Assembly: GCA_014825775.1 (NCBI GenBank)
Contig: MVAQ01000073.1
Coordinates: 1 to 64,000, forward strand
Direction of reading: 5' to 3'
DNA: 64,000 nt
Origin: Krasilnikovozyma curviuscula
Taxonomy: Eukaryota; Basidiomycota; Tremellomycetes; Cystofilobasidiales; Mrakiaceae
Made by a program: the position numbers and the translations under genes. Positions 12,092 through 24,853 of the stretch are shown here, piece after piece. Below the pieces are notes generated by a model. That model did no database searches and had not been told where the DNA came from. It saw nothing but the letters and a program-made list of their open reading frames with translations. Positions within the stretch are counted from its first letter, which is position 1; each line of letters opens with the position of its first letter.

Positions 12092-12907
12092 GAAGTTTGT
12101 CTTTAATTTTTATTATTTTTTTGAGGATAGAAGAATCTTGACGGAGAGATCTTGAAACTAGTGCGGATATAATATGTTGCGTTGGGTTAGATGCTCAGTC
12201 TTTCGCTCTAGTTTTATGATAATGCTTGGCCTTTTCTCCAGTAGGAAAACCTCCTTTCCGATGTGCAAACGAGACAGCTGCTACAATTACATTCTCTTCG
12301 GTGCTTCGTTGCTCCCGTTCCATTTGACGTCGTGTGTATTACGTAGCACATCTTTCCTACCTCTAGAAGCAGAGTAACCCCGCCCTGCGCACGCCCCGTC
12401 GACAAGTTTATGCTCCTTCTTCGAATGAAATGGGAACCCCGGAGGCCACGTTGATGCGAGTTCTAGGAAACTGCTACCAAGATATCTACTGTCAAACTTT
12501 TTTTTTTTATATCGACTTTGATATGTTTTTTTCGATAGCAAAGAAGGAGGGTAAATGAAGTCTGCTCGTGTGGTTGGCTTGTACGCGATATAACTGCATT
12601 AAATTCCTGATCTTCTTCTTTCTCCTTCAAGTATTGAAAAACGTTTCTTTGTCTTATTATTTTTAGACCAGATGATTCGTTGGACTTCGACAACTACGCT
12701 GGTTCGCCGGAGTGGACAGAACAAGCGATCGCAGTCAAGGCGTCTGTTTTCATTTGCAAAGAACTCATAAACTAATGAGAGTCCATCGTGGGCACTCTCA
12801 CTGCCATTTTTTGATTATGAGACGTATAAATGCTTGAAGAGAAGGTGACGTTCTCCTGTTCTCCTTTTCTTGTTCAAGTACACCAATTCTTCGTTTCCCT
12901 GCACGGC
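12092..12907. other. Intergenic region ERG25 / acid phosphatase
   Basis: About 0.8 kb holding the ERG25 3' flank and the acid phosphatase promoter, with AT-rich runs near 12490-12530. No supported gene was seen on either strand. Confidence 0.5.
12825..12830 (+). promoter_or_regulatory. TATA box of the acid phosphatase gene
   Basis: TATAAA lies 78 nt upstream of the ATG at 12908. An in-frame ATG at 12830 overlaps this box, so that longer start is very unlikely to be used. Confidence 0.55.
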
Positions 12908-14855
12908 ATGTTTTTGTCAACCACCCTCATTCTTTCTGCTTCTGCTCTCTCTGTCTCAGCATGGAAAGTTTCTGACTGGAATGGGCCAGTTGGAGGTCAT
13001 ACTCAGGACGAAGTGAGCGCTTTTCTTAAGCCAGTTCACACTTTCCGTAACACTGGTGAGTTGGTCGCAGTCTTCAAACTGGCCCATGACTCTGATTCTT
13101 GTACTGAATTCCAAGGCGGTTTTGGTCCCTGGAAAAACTTGGATGGTCTCTATGGTATTCCTCTTTCCTCTCTACCTGAATCGTGTGAGGTTGATCAAGG
13201 TGAATATCATCGATGTGTTTACTTTTGATTCTACGAACCAAGCTTACTATCTGTATTTCCCTTTCTTCCAGTTCAGCTCTTCATGAGACATGGACAGAGA
13301 CTTGCTTCTACCGGTGCCAACTCTGACATCGTTACGCTGGTGAACAAGTTCAACCAGAACACGTACAACGTCACCGACAAAAAATTCGAGTATCTTAAGA
13401 CCTGGAAATGGAGTGAGCTTATGTTCTATTTCTTGTTCGCATCTCAAGAAGAACCTTTCTAATTATGCTTTGCTTCTTCAGCCGTACCTGGTGAATTCCT
13501 CACTCCTTGGGGCGCTCAAGAAGCTTTCTCTGCGGGTGTGACATTTCAACAGACCTACGGACACCTTCTCCCGGACGACTATTACTACAACACCATTAAC
13601 AATAAGACTGGACCAATAATCACTCTCAGAACTTCTGACCAGCAGCGTGTCAACGCTACCGCAACCAATTTTGCCATGGGTTTCTTCGGCGAAGCCTGGG
13701 TCAACCAGACCATCTACAATGTCACCCCAGACTCTAAGTCTGGATATAACTCTACCCTCGCCAACAGCGACTGTCCTGCTTCCAGTACCATCACCTCGCT
13801 GCTCTCAGCCAACTACTCCAGCGTTTACCAGCCAAAGATTGCTGCTCGTCTGCAAAAATACTTCACAAACCTCACTATCGAGACCTCTGATATCAACACC
13901 TGGTGCGTCGTCATTTAACTTTTCATCTTTCATTGTAAAATAACCATTAGTAGCTTCCTCATTTTGTTTCCAGGATGAATGCCTGTCCATTCGAATCAGT
14001 CCGCCTCGGTCGTACTTCTCCTATTTGCGACATGTTTACTGCCGAAGAGTGGGTCCAGTTCGGCTACAATTATGATCTTAGTACGTTGCAACTTCAGTCA
14101 CAACTGTGACGGAGATTTTTGGCCCTGAAGTTAGGTTTGACACTGATTTGAATTTGAATTCTGATGGTGAACGTGAAGGCCAATACCACGTTGCAGGATA
14201 CGGTTCCCCGATCGGGGCCAGTTGGGGTGTGGGATGGGTCAACGAGATGATCGCAAGGTTGTCCGACAACTCAAGCGTCGTTGACAACGAACACACCACT
14301 GTCAACCACACTTCCGATTCTAACCCAACCCTCTTCAACTACAAGTCGAACATCTACCTCGACTTCACCCACGACAGTCAGCTTGAGGTGTGTCTTTACA
14401 CAACTTTTATTATCCGCTTTTCGCCGCTGGGAACTGATGATTTTATGATTAGTCTGCCATCACTGCGATGGGTCTCCTTAACAACGTTTACCTCACCTCT
14501 GCTGGTCCAGATCCAGATAGACAGTGGAGCAGCGGTCATATCGCTCCCATGGGCGGTCGATTGTTCGTAGAGCGCTTGAAATGCTCCGCTTCTGAGCTCA
14601 ACGGTACCTTCGTTGTGAGTATCACATAGTACACTGCTTCCTATAAATATCAGCCTGCTCACTAAAACTTGTCGGACCCAGCGTTTGATCCTCAATAGCG
14701 CCGTGGTTCCACTCCCAGACTGTCACTGGAGTAAGCTCGAAGAGAACACTGGTTTGTGCTCCGTTGGAGACTTCATTTCCTCTCAAAGCTATGCTCTCAA
14801 CGGTGCTGACTTTGCTAACTGCTACAAAAACTACACTGGAGTTGCAGGATTCTAG
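12908..14855 (+). CDS. Secreted histidine acid phosphatase (phytase-like)
   Basis: A secreted phosphomonoesterase that frees phosphate from organic esters. Eight exons (12908..13055, 13116..13199, 13272..13412, 13482..13902, 13974..14080, 14179..14387, 14453..14614, 14682..14855) close in phase to 481 aa. The N-terminus MFLSTTLILSASALSVSA is a signal peptide. The active-site block reads CEVDQVQLFMRHGQRL: the RHGxR core is intact, but the usual Pro two residues later is Ala. The proton-donor motif HD is present in LDFTHDSQ. Typical blocks GPWKNLDGLYGIP and ACPFESVRLG are there. There are many N-glycosylation sequons (NQT, NYS, NHT, NGT) and paired C-terminal cysteines. The start was chosen by the signal peptide and the TATA position. 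Phytase versus general acid phosphatase cannot be told. Confidence 0.93.
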
Positions 14856-15238
14856 ACGGAGAGGGCGCCTCAACTAGAGATAGAATTCGATTGGAGTCGT
14901 TACTTTCTGTGTATTTACTCGTCATCATCTATCTCTACAATCTAGATCTGCAAGCAGAGACCGAGAAGTTGTCCCGATCAGTCACTTCCAGTTTCTGGCG
15001 GTAGAAGGGGGTTGCTGTAGGCGGTATCCGGCGCCACCTTGCTCTTCCGGCAAATCGCACCGCTCTGGCAGAAAGCCAAACGCACGAAGGGCACAGTGCG
15101 ACTGTTCTAGCTAACTGCATCGTGCTTTCAAAAATACAGTGAGTGTTTAACCAGAGTGACAGATGAATTATTTGCTCATCATGTTTTCGTCATTTTGTAG
15201 CTTGTCTTCCTTTCCCCACTCAGTTTCGTTTATTCAAA

Positions 15239-16746
15239 ATGCTTCAATTGCCATCCCATGTCAAGGTAACAGAAATTCTGTAGCATTTTATTCTTCGAAT
15301 GGGCCGATTCCTTACCACCTCGTATTATTTAGACCATCCTCATTTCTGGTGCTGGGGGCTATGTCGTAAGTCAAAAACCACGTTCTCGAGATTCTTTCTG
15401 TAAAAACAACGCTCAACTCTGACATATTTGATGATGAAATAGGGACAAAAAATCATCGAGGCTCTATTGAAGGATTACCCAGAGATCAAGATTATTGCTA
15501 CAGATATCAGACCTCCTCCCATCCCACCTACCGTTAGCAACCTCAAGAGCGCAGAGAACGTCACGTCGATTGGCGGCGATCTTAGCGATGAGAAGGTTTT
15601 GCTTTCGTTGTTTGATAACAGGACTATTGATGCTGTCTTGGCTTTGCACGGAATCATGAGTGGTGAGTTGTTAGTTGTAGGGCAACGTTTGATTTTCACT
15701 TCTTTACGCTTTTGTTTTTTGGTAACATAGGTGGAAGTGAACTTGACTTCGAGCTTGGCTGGAGAGTCAATGTAGATAGTCATGTGGCACTGCTAAAGGT
15801 GATTTTCAGTCTGAAGGCATGCCCAGCGGCGGCGCCATGAGTTATTATTCATGCTTTTGATTTTGCTACCACAGGCTACGAAGAAATACTGTTCTCCATC
15901 AGTTCTCTACTGCTATCTTTCTTCTCAAGCTGTGTTCGGTGGTGAAAAGTGCTTACCTGAAGCGACTGTCGATATCAGCTCCACCCCAATCATTCCCGAA
16001 TCCTCGTACGGCGCACAGAAGGCCATCGTCGAGCTATACGTATTTGACTACTGCCGAAAAGTGGGTCTCTCTTCTCTATATTACCCCGGGTGTTCTTAAA
16101 CCCTCCCTTCCTTTCCGGCCATGTCTGACTTGTCGCATCACTTTTTCTCGTAGGGTTACATCGATGCAAGGATCCTCAGACTACCAACTGTCACAGTTCG
16201 ATCAGGCGTACCATCATCAGCTGCCTCTTCTTTCCTCTCTGGTCTTATCCGAGAGCCGCTGCAGGGAATGGTTGGCGATTGTCCAATTGCCGATTCTCCA
16301 GATGCTCCTGAACTCGACATCAAGATGTACTGCAGTAGAGTAAAGACTGTGTAAGTTTTATCTGTTCCTTGCCTGACTAGTCCCATAAGAGATCGACTGA
16401 TGCTGAGTGTCATCGCCAATCACGCAGCATCCACAACATACTCTACTCCCTCACCATCCCGGCCGCCAACTTCTCAAAAACCTCCCGCACGATCCTCATC
16501 CCAGGAATAACTGTGACTACACGAGATATTCTCGCTGCTCTCGAAACAGTTGGGGGTAAAGAAGCTCTTGCGCTCGTCAAGTATAGGAAGAACGAGACAA
16601 CGCTAAAGATCGTCAAGAGCTGGCCAGGAAACTTTATTGTGGATGAGAGTCTCAGGTTAGGATTTACTCAGGATGATCCCAAGACTGGATTCTTGAGCGC
16701 TTGCCAGGACTTCAAGGCTGAATTAGATGCTTTGAAAAAAGCCTGA
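15239..16746 (+). CDS. NAD-dependent epimerase/dehydratase (DenD-like SDR)
   Basis: An extended short-chain dehydrogenase/reductase. Seven exons (15239..15265, 15333..15365, 15443..15662, 15731..15798, 15875..16060, 16154..16350, 16428..16746) close to 349 aa. The Rossmann motif TILISGAGGYVGQ is assembled over two splices and starts at about residue 10; the acidic residue binding the NAD ribose follows in IIATDIRP. The catalytic Tyr-Lys appears as SSYGAQKAIVELYV, with SSQAVFGG upstream. The block GYIDARILRLPTVTVRSG and the C-terminal layout resemble D-erythronate dehydrogenase / nucleoside-sugar epimerase relatives, so a four-carbon sugar acid substrate is possible but unproven. The first exon has only nine codons. 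It converges with the TBCD gene, 47 bp away. Confidence 0.88.
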
Positions 16747-16793
16747 GGAGTTGGTCGAAAAGGTATCAAATGGATAGGGTATGGTTTGACGAT

Positions 16794-19700
16794 CTATATG
16801 TATTTCTTGGTTGCTGTTGTCAATATGGATACAAGATCCTTGATAGACTCAGAGACATCTGGTTCAGACCTGCAGATTTCAATGTTGATTAGTGATGCAA
16901 AAGACACGCAATGGAAATGAACCGACGAACCATGCTGTTGTGAGGAGAACTTCTTCCGCTTCCTCCGAGTTTTCCAGATCAATTGTCTGGAGGACCAGAT
17001 ATAGGTGTTCCGCTGTAGCCGTTCGGACAGTAGGGAATCTGTGCTTTAAGAGACTAGGCAGTGTTTTGATGACTTCGGGTGCCACAACTGGAAGGCCGAT
17101 CAGACCAGTGATACTAGATTTCCCAAAAAAAAAAAAAAGCGATGATAAGATGAAGAGCATCCATTCGTAGTGAAGAGATATACCCACAGCTTCATAGACG
17201 CCGTGACACGCTGAACACTACGTATCCGGGGTAGGTCTTTTCCAGCAACACCGAATACAGACCGTACTCTTATAAATTGGTGAACAAATTTAGCAATATA
17301 TTTGGGATCACCAAAATATCATACTCACGTAGCTTTTCCCGGAACAGACGTAGTGAGTTTCTCAAGATCGCCATTGTCTAATAGTAACACCAGAGTGTCC
17401 AATACCGGGATGAAGACTCTATTGAGAGTGACGTTTGAGTAAGCGATCTCAATTAAAGACCGGGTGATAGACATCACAGATGCATTGTTGGGGTCCAAGG
17501 AAAATGTTGGGATTTCGTTCATGTAAGCGGCCAAGGCTTGAGACGCAGGTCGATTCTGGCACAGGACGTTATTTAAAGTCAGAATAGTCTGAGAATAAGA
17601 GTAACGATGTTAATTCACTCACAGAAGACTCCGAACGACTTCCAATACTGAGTATGAGGCCTTCAAGAAGCGACCGTCGGTATGACGGACAGCCAAGTAG
17701 AGGCATTATTTGAGTGTACAACGTGTTCGATTCATTCCAACGGATGCCACCCGGTCTGATAATTCGAAAGCAAAGGAATTGGTTCATGTGTCTCGCTGTC
17801 CTGAACTGAAACATTGTTGGACTCACTCGGTGAACATCGGCTGCAAAAGCTCATTTGCCGCCAGTTGATATTCTCCCTCTTGAGTCGCGATGAACTTTCG
17901 TAAGTTCTCACCCGCAACTTTTCTCACTCCATCAATCCTTTCTACACCTAACTTCAAGATGTGGCTAAAGATAATTTGATACGTTTCCGGACTGAGCCAG
18001 TCAGAGACAGGTTTTCTTCGCGTCAGTGAAGTGACCAGCCTGGTCAAACCCACGGCACAAGCTTGACGGATCCAAGAACCAACATCTCCTCTTTGATCAG
18101 ATGTATAGTCTTCTAGACCACGCAGAAGAGCAGTGATAATTCGTTGGACAAGAGTCGAATTGATCATTGCTGCGGAGTGGGATATGTCAAACCTAAAACC
18201 TACATGGAGACGAAGAAACTCGAAACTGACTGTGGAATGCGCTGAGTATACTCAAAGTCTCATAAACATTCCGTCGTACTTCGACATCTTGAACGAATGA
18301 TTGGGACTGAGCGGAAAGCAAAACGTCAGTCTTGCAATGGCACATCGAAAAGAAAAGGAGCTGAAACTCACTCCGTGTTCATTAATATCTAATAAACGAT
18401 TGACAACCATTTCAAGAGTAGTTTTAGATCCGTAAGTTAGAGTAGCGAAGATCCTGGCGATGCTCTGCTGCAGTGTCACGTTGAAAGTCTTCAGCTGCGC
18501 TGCCAGAGTAAGAACGAAAAAAAAAAAAAACACCGTTAGTCTCTGGTTATAATATCAAGGTAAAGAAAGAATAATACTTATCTATGGATATCAGTTTCGA
18601 GGTCAACGAGTCTGCTGACAGACCCCCAGGCGTTGGCTGCAGCTATCTGCACTGGTTCGCTCTTACTTATCACACAAAACTGGAAGATGTTCTTCCAGAT
18701 CGGGATAAAAGCATCGTCTTGGACCAATTTGGAAGTTGCAGAGTGGTTGATCATGTCACAGGCAGCTTCCAATTGGAGGTCTGATCCAAAAGGCTTGAAA
18801 ATACCCGGTCGAATTAGCTTAAGAGACGAAAAGATCTGCCCAAGTTGTGAAAAGGACAAAATTCAAAACACAGCTCATTACAGAGAAGTTGATTAGAACC
18901 AACTTACCTCTGTCATCTGAGCTGTACCGGAGGATGTGCAAGAGAACGCAGCTGCTAGCTCTGCTAGAGCCATCATCGCGCCATGAACATAATTTGAGTC
19001 AACAGAACGAAGACTAGGAGCCTAAAAGATTATGACTTAAATTGAGATTGATGGAGAATGGAGAAGTATTCACTTACTAAGGCCGAAATCATCTGCATCC
19101 CCAGCAAGCTTAAATCGATCTCGCACACTGCTCGCAATGCTCGAGAACCCAGTGATCTCATCTCCTTGTCCCAGTGCTTCAAAGTTCGAGAAGTTATCCA
19201 TTCAAGGAGGAATTTCCTGTAAAGCGGATATCTGAAATCGACAGAGAGCGTGATTTTAAAATATGCCAGTAGGGAATGCATCTAGCCAACTTACATCGCA
19301 ACTTGAGGAAGAGCAACTAAGAATGCTGACCGCCTCACACTAACAGAGTAAAAGTCTGTCAAAGCCATGACTGAGATTCCTTGCGGGAACAACCCCATCC
19401 TCCCTACGTTTTCCTGAAATGCGGCGCTCGCTGCTCTCCTCACGTGAACTTCTCGGTCAAGGCATGCGAGACCAACCAGGTGGACGGCGAGCTGTTCAGA
19501 ATATGGTGATAGGTCTGACTTGGAGAATGATCGTGCAAAGGCCCAGGCGACATAGCAGGCACTGTCTCGTACAGAGGATCCTACCGAGTGTGAGCCTCGA
19601 AGTATGTCCAGGGTGAGGGCCTGGCAACACAGACGTCGGACGGATTAGCTGGTTGTTGCTCTACATCGAAAATCTCGTAAATTCAAACTCACTCGAAGTA

Positions 19701-21366
19701 TCCAAGGTATTGCTTCCTCGAGATCTTCTGCTTTCAAAATCGCTCGCCTAGCAAGTTCAGCAAGGGCCAGACAACAACCATGCCAAGTACCTTCCTTTAC
19801 ACCACTGACGTCAACCTCTACTGCGTCACTGCTACTTCCCACCGATCGAGAAGGAGCATTAATTGTGTCTTTTTCGAAGATTGAGAAGATGGTTGAGATG
19901 ATTTGGGACGAATAGGATCTGGGTAGGAGGAGAGTGATCCGCGATATATATTTCGCCGCAGAATATCGCACGATGGTGTCCTTGTTTGATAATTTTTTAA
20001 AGTGTAAGATAAACAGTTTGGTGTAATCAGAAGCTAAAATTTGGCTCACCTTGTCTTCTAAGGCTTCTACTAACGTCCCGATCGTCTCCTCAACCTCTTC
20101 TGGGACATCGTCTTCATCCTCATCCTCTTCAGGGCCTTCAGCGTCTTCTTTAATACCATCTAGCCGTTTCAACTTCCTGCTCAGACGGGTGCTCAATCTT
20201 GATCGACAACCTGCCCATGCCGACGCCAGCACGATCCTCCCAAGAATTTTGATTCTGAGCTTCCTCAGGAGAGCGTTCGTTGATGGCGACGGTGTCTCCG
20301 CGAGAAAAGACGCGATATATATTCTTTGCTGCTCGGATGATATTGGTGTGAGATTGGAGAGGATATGGAGAACTTGAGTTTGCTGTAAAAGTCGATGTAG
20401 TAGGTTGGTTCAAAGGTCCCCTCATTTGAAGTGAAAGCGTCATGACTCACCAGAACGATATCGCTCTTTCTCCCTTCTTCTTTCGACCACCCCAAGAATG
20501 CTTCTAGTCCACCACCATCGCTTTCTTCTTTTCTACCGAAGACTCTACAAATAACCAGACCACCAGCCGTCGCTTCTTTCCCACTTCTACCTCTCATTAG
20601 CGCCTCCTTCGCGACAATCTCCAGAGCTGACAATGCATTCAGATCTTGAACCGGTATGTTCCTTAGATCGAACGGTGTTTGCGCGAGGAGCGATAGGTGA
20701 AGTAAAAGAATTGATCGAAGCTGCCATTCTGAAGGAGTTGTCGGTGAAGATGTCGAGGACAGCGGGACGTCGTCGCTGTAGGTTCCTGAGGTTTGGGGTG
20801 CAGGTGTGATTAGAGAAGACATAGTAGGATGGAAATACAATATTAATAACGGGAGAAGATGTAGAGATGGTGAGAAATGAAGTGAAGTTTGTTTCCAGCC
20901 TCTGGTTTTCACTATCGAATAAGTCAGAGTCGACAGCCTGAGTAACCTTCGTTTGACCACTGAAAATTTTGATTCTGGTAGCTGATCCTTGGAGTTCTTC
21001 GTAAGTATTTCTGTAATTTGGTTGAGTAAGGGTGGTAGGAAGAGGTGCATTGAAGGATCCAATAGCGAAGGAAAGGGGAGGTAGAGTTCAAGCTATGCAC
21101 CAGGAGACAAAGTTAGCTCTCAAATTTCCAAGGAAAACTACAATCAAACTAACAATGGCATTCAGCTTGGTCACAATACTTTCTTCGTGCCTTTCTCGCA
21201 AAGTCAGCGCCTCCTCGTCAACCAACGAGCTTGCTTCCCTGCTCGGGTCCAGGAAGTCCGCTAGTTGCTCTAGAAAGGTAGAGAGATGAATGAAGGATGT
21301 GTAAAGCCTGTCATCTTCATCTGTGCTTTCGTCCCGGCTGTAACTGACGTTCGCATCCACCTCCAT
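16794..21366 (-). CDS. Tubulin-folding cofactor D
   Basis: A large HEAT/armadillo-repeat chaperone that captures beta-tubulin and, with cofactors E and C, assembles the tubulin heterodimer (yeast Cin1, fission yeast Alp1). The reading covers roughly 1,100 aa in many exons. Family hallmarks are VHVRRAASAAFQENVGRMG with CLDREV just before it, TIVRYSAAKYISRITLLLP and WHGCCLALAELARRAI. The N-terminus starts MEVDANVSYSRDESTDEDD, and an acidic loop (EEDEDEDDVPEEVEETIG) is cytosolic-type. The last exon gives SEPDVSESIKDLVSILTTAT and a TAG at 16794. The first ATG follows a spliced leader (acceptor CTTTTCAG just upstream). I did not fix every internal splice. Identity by motif is strong. Confidence 0.9.
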
Positions 21367-21771
21367 CCAGGCCAACCTGAAAAGAAACACAGAAGTCAAC
21401 ACAGATCGTGGACCATTAGATTAGCGAAGTACATACTTCAGTTCTCCACAGTAAAGTGGGATAGAAAGGGTTGAAATAGCTCAAGATGCAAGTCGACGGC
21501 GAAAAATTCAGACGCAACGTTTCTCTGGCGGCATCGATCCTCTAGAATCCCAGTTTTTTCCGCTATGAATCACCGTTGCCGGTAAACTGTCTTTGCTACA
21601 TCTAACCCTTTAGCACTGCCTTCATAGAATTTGTAGTTCATTATAAACTTGGCAAGGCAATGGATTTACCTTTAGATTTGTGCGCAAGTCGATCGAAGAT
21701 CATGCAGTTCGACGCGTAGCGTCCAACTTATCAAAGTCAAATGAAACTGATAAATACAGCAAGTCTAAACT

Positions 21772-24210
21772 CTACGGTAGCTTTCTCGAAGCAGAATCAG
21801 CGTACTGGTTACTGATGCTCATGCGTCTAGGTTGAAACGATTCCACAGCAGGAGAGGGGAGTGAAGCGGCCCACGCCCTCTCCATCACATCGTCGATCTG
21901 CTGAGACCATCCGACCTTCGTACCAGACGAAGCAGGTTCAGCTGTACCCCTGTCTCCCAAGTAGCTACTACTTTCGTCTCCCACAAGTACCGACCCTCTT
22001 CTCGAATCCCACCCACTTCCTACTCTTCCGCTGGTGAGTTCCGCTGATGGTCTCCTGGATCCACTAGCTGACGATCTTCTAGAGCTGTAGGTACTGTCTC
22101 TATATGCACTGTTTCGGTAGCTGCTGTTTCGATGAGATGCGGACCCATGTTTTCTACTGTACGTAGAATTTCGGCGCGAAGAAATTGAATTAGTGCGATT
22201 TCTGGAAGTGGACATGCGTCTGCTCGAAGCTGTTGCCGGAGTTTCACCAGGGATGATAGCGTCTGGTGATCGATACGCTGTTCCACCATCTCCAACCATC
22301 AGTTCCGCTTTTGGTTTGAGCCCGTTCACTGTCGCAATCATACCCACTGTGGACTGTCTTCTTGAGCCTGGCCGAGCAAATACTGGAAGAGTTGATCCAG
22401 ACTGAGTCACTTGGGAAATCGGACGTTCAGACAACGCGTAGGACGCTGGACGAGCGCGAGATTGGCTGACAGATGTCCAAGGGGTAGAGGATGTGTCCAC
22501 GGCGTCATTGTCCAAATACGAAGATGGTGGGAGGACGGAGTTGGAACCAGTGTTGACGAAGCTACTTGGAATTGTTCCAGTCTCAATATCCAAGTACTTG
22601 ATCTTCATCTCTAGTGGGGTAGCACCAATGAGTTGGGAAGATGAAGAGTGATCTTTATCTCTCAGTTGGAGTCCGGAAGATCGCAGCCTTTACAAAAGAG
22701 AAAGCCATCAGACATGGCCCATCACGGATGTAGTGAAATCTATGTTTACCGTCTATTTCTCGAGCAGATAGCTAAGACCATGATGAGTGCAGCAGTAACA
22801 AAAGCAGCGACGACTGATCCAGCAGTTACGACCGCAGCTTCCTGAGGAGACAATTCACCAGTGATTGCTTTTCCATTGGCGGTATAGACCTTCAACGAAT
22901 TGATCGACCAGTACGCGTCCTGGAATGCAATTGGGTTGTTCTGAACAAACGATGAACAAGTTCCGGGACACCCCGCTGCGGTGTAAGTCGCTTCAGTCCT
23001 GCAAAGTGAAAGCCATTTAGAAGCCTGATTGCAGGTCACCGGTGAAGAAATAAAGAAACGAGGAACGAGAACTTACAAATCGCCACAAAGAGCAATGTTG
23101 AACACGATAGCGTGTGAACCAAAGGTGTCGGCCTGGCAATCGTTCAACGTGAAATTGACAGCTGGCTCGCCCCAATTGGAAGGATCAAGACTTTGCCCGC
23201 CGACAATGACATCTGTTGGGATTCCAGAAGCTCCTCTCTGCCAAGAGTACATATAGATGGCACGAGATCTGGAAGATTGTAAAGATATGAAAATGGTCAG
23301 TCAATTCGCAGGCGATCAAGCAATAGCCCACGGAATTGAAAACTCACCTCTTGAAATCTCTGACCATAGCGTAGTATCCACCAGCAGCTACATTCCAGGG
23401 CGTTCCATATGTATTGTTCCCCATCGTGACACCACACCCTTCGTTACCATCCTGAGTCGCGTCGCATGTCGTCGAAGCCTGAGTACCAGTCTGGAGACCA
23501 GGGCTGGTGACTCCACACCCAGGGATAGTGTGCAGAGATCCAGTGCTGGATGTGGTGAGGGACTTGAGGCCAGTGGCGGAAGTGTTGGAAGCTGTCCAAG
23601 CGGCCGAGTTGGCAGGTGGTAGTGAGTTGGCGCCTTCAATGATATCTATCTCACCGCCTTTTGGCCAGGAAACTTCTGTTGTCGTCCAGAATGCAGGCCA
23701 CTATGTTTTTGAAACAAGAAAAGGAAAGAAGGTATCAGTTTCATGGCCATCGGAGATGGGCTGAAATCCCATGATGCATGAAAAAGGGTAATTCACTGTT
23801 CCACAACCAGTTGGCATATGTGTAAAGTCCAAGAGATAGACACCGTCTCCATATTCAGCTTTACTGACTATTCTGATTGAGTTTCTACCTCTTCCAGTTG
23901 CCTTGGTGGTTGTTGAGTCAACCGACATGGTGAATGTTGAGTCCGTCGAATTGATGAGGTTTGTGGCTTTGGCTACTGATTTCGACACATAGCTGAATCA
24001 GAGAAGACATCGAGGTATGAGTAATAGAACTACAGAAAGAGCTAGAGCGGAGGAAATTTACTTGACGTATCCATTTGTAGGATCATTAGCAGTGAAAAAA
24101 TCAAAACCCTCTTCAAATCCAGTTCCCACGTAGCTCTTCGCTAACAGTTGAGTTGAGGCTTGCACTGATACCGAAACAGAGACCAAGAAAGCTAGAGAAG
24201 AGAGCAGCAT
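21772..24210 (-). CDS. Membrane-anchored glycoside hydrolase family 16 (endo-beta-glucanase)
   Basis: A cell-surface beta-glucan-acting enzyme of family GH16. Six exons (24210..24062, 23992..23797, 23700..23348, 23268..23077, 22998..22750, 22687..21772) close to 684 aa. A signal peptide (MLLSSLAFLVSVSVSVQAS) is followed by the catalytic domain, with PTGCGTWPAFWTT and the catalytic signature GGEIDIIEG carrying nucleophile and acid/base Glu. After CPGTCSSFVQNNP and DAYWSINSLKVY comes a membrane helix (VVTAGSVVAAFVTAALIMVL) with basic stop RNRR, then a ~300-residue Ser/Arg-rich cytoplasmic tail. A single C-terminal helix and long basic tail are unusual for the secreted members. The open frame runs ~210 codons further upstream (to 24843) without a stop; see findings. 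Confidence 0.88.
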
Positions 24211-24853
24211 TGTTGAAGACGAAGACGAAGAAGTTGCTGGGAGGAGGGCCAATGCCTCAATAGTACCGTTGTGAGAACTTCCTCTGTTGCTTGCTGAGGA
24301 AAAACTTGAGGAACGAGATGTAGTTGAAGATTGAATTAGAGGGAAATAGCTGGAGTCTAGTTCGAGTACTGACAGTGGCAGCAGTACATATCGAGAAAGT
24401 AACAGGAAAAGCCCTTCGAGAAGTTCGACGAGAGTAGAAACATTGTTTTTCTTTTTTCGACGGTTTGGGTATGTCGGTGGCGATCGCGCCGATCGATTCC
24501 GGGCATGAAAAACGCCCGATGTCCTGTTTTCATCCAACAAATGCAATCCTGGAGTGATAAAAAGGGTTAGGTAGTTAACAAGGCTAGAATAATACGAGAT
24601 TTGAAGCGTACTGAAAGTGGTGCAGTGAAGGGGGCCAGGACGTAGGATGCGAACGAGTTTGAACGTGCGCTGGTTATTTTCCGACAAGTTTGTACGAGAG
24701 CAGGAAGACGGTGGAAAATTAAAGAAAAGGATTTTGATGATTGTGACGAAAATTAACAATGATGGCGATGAGTGGAGGGGCGTTAATAAAGAGAGAAGAC
24801 AATGTTGACCAATTGGTTGGTCTGTTGCCTTCTCGTAAACCATCGAGATCTAT

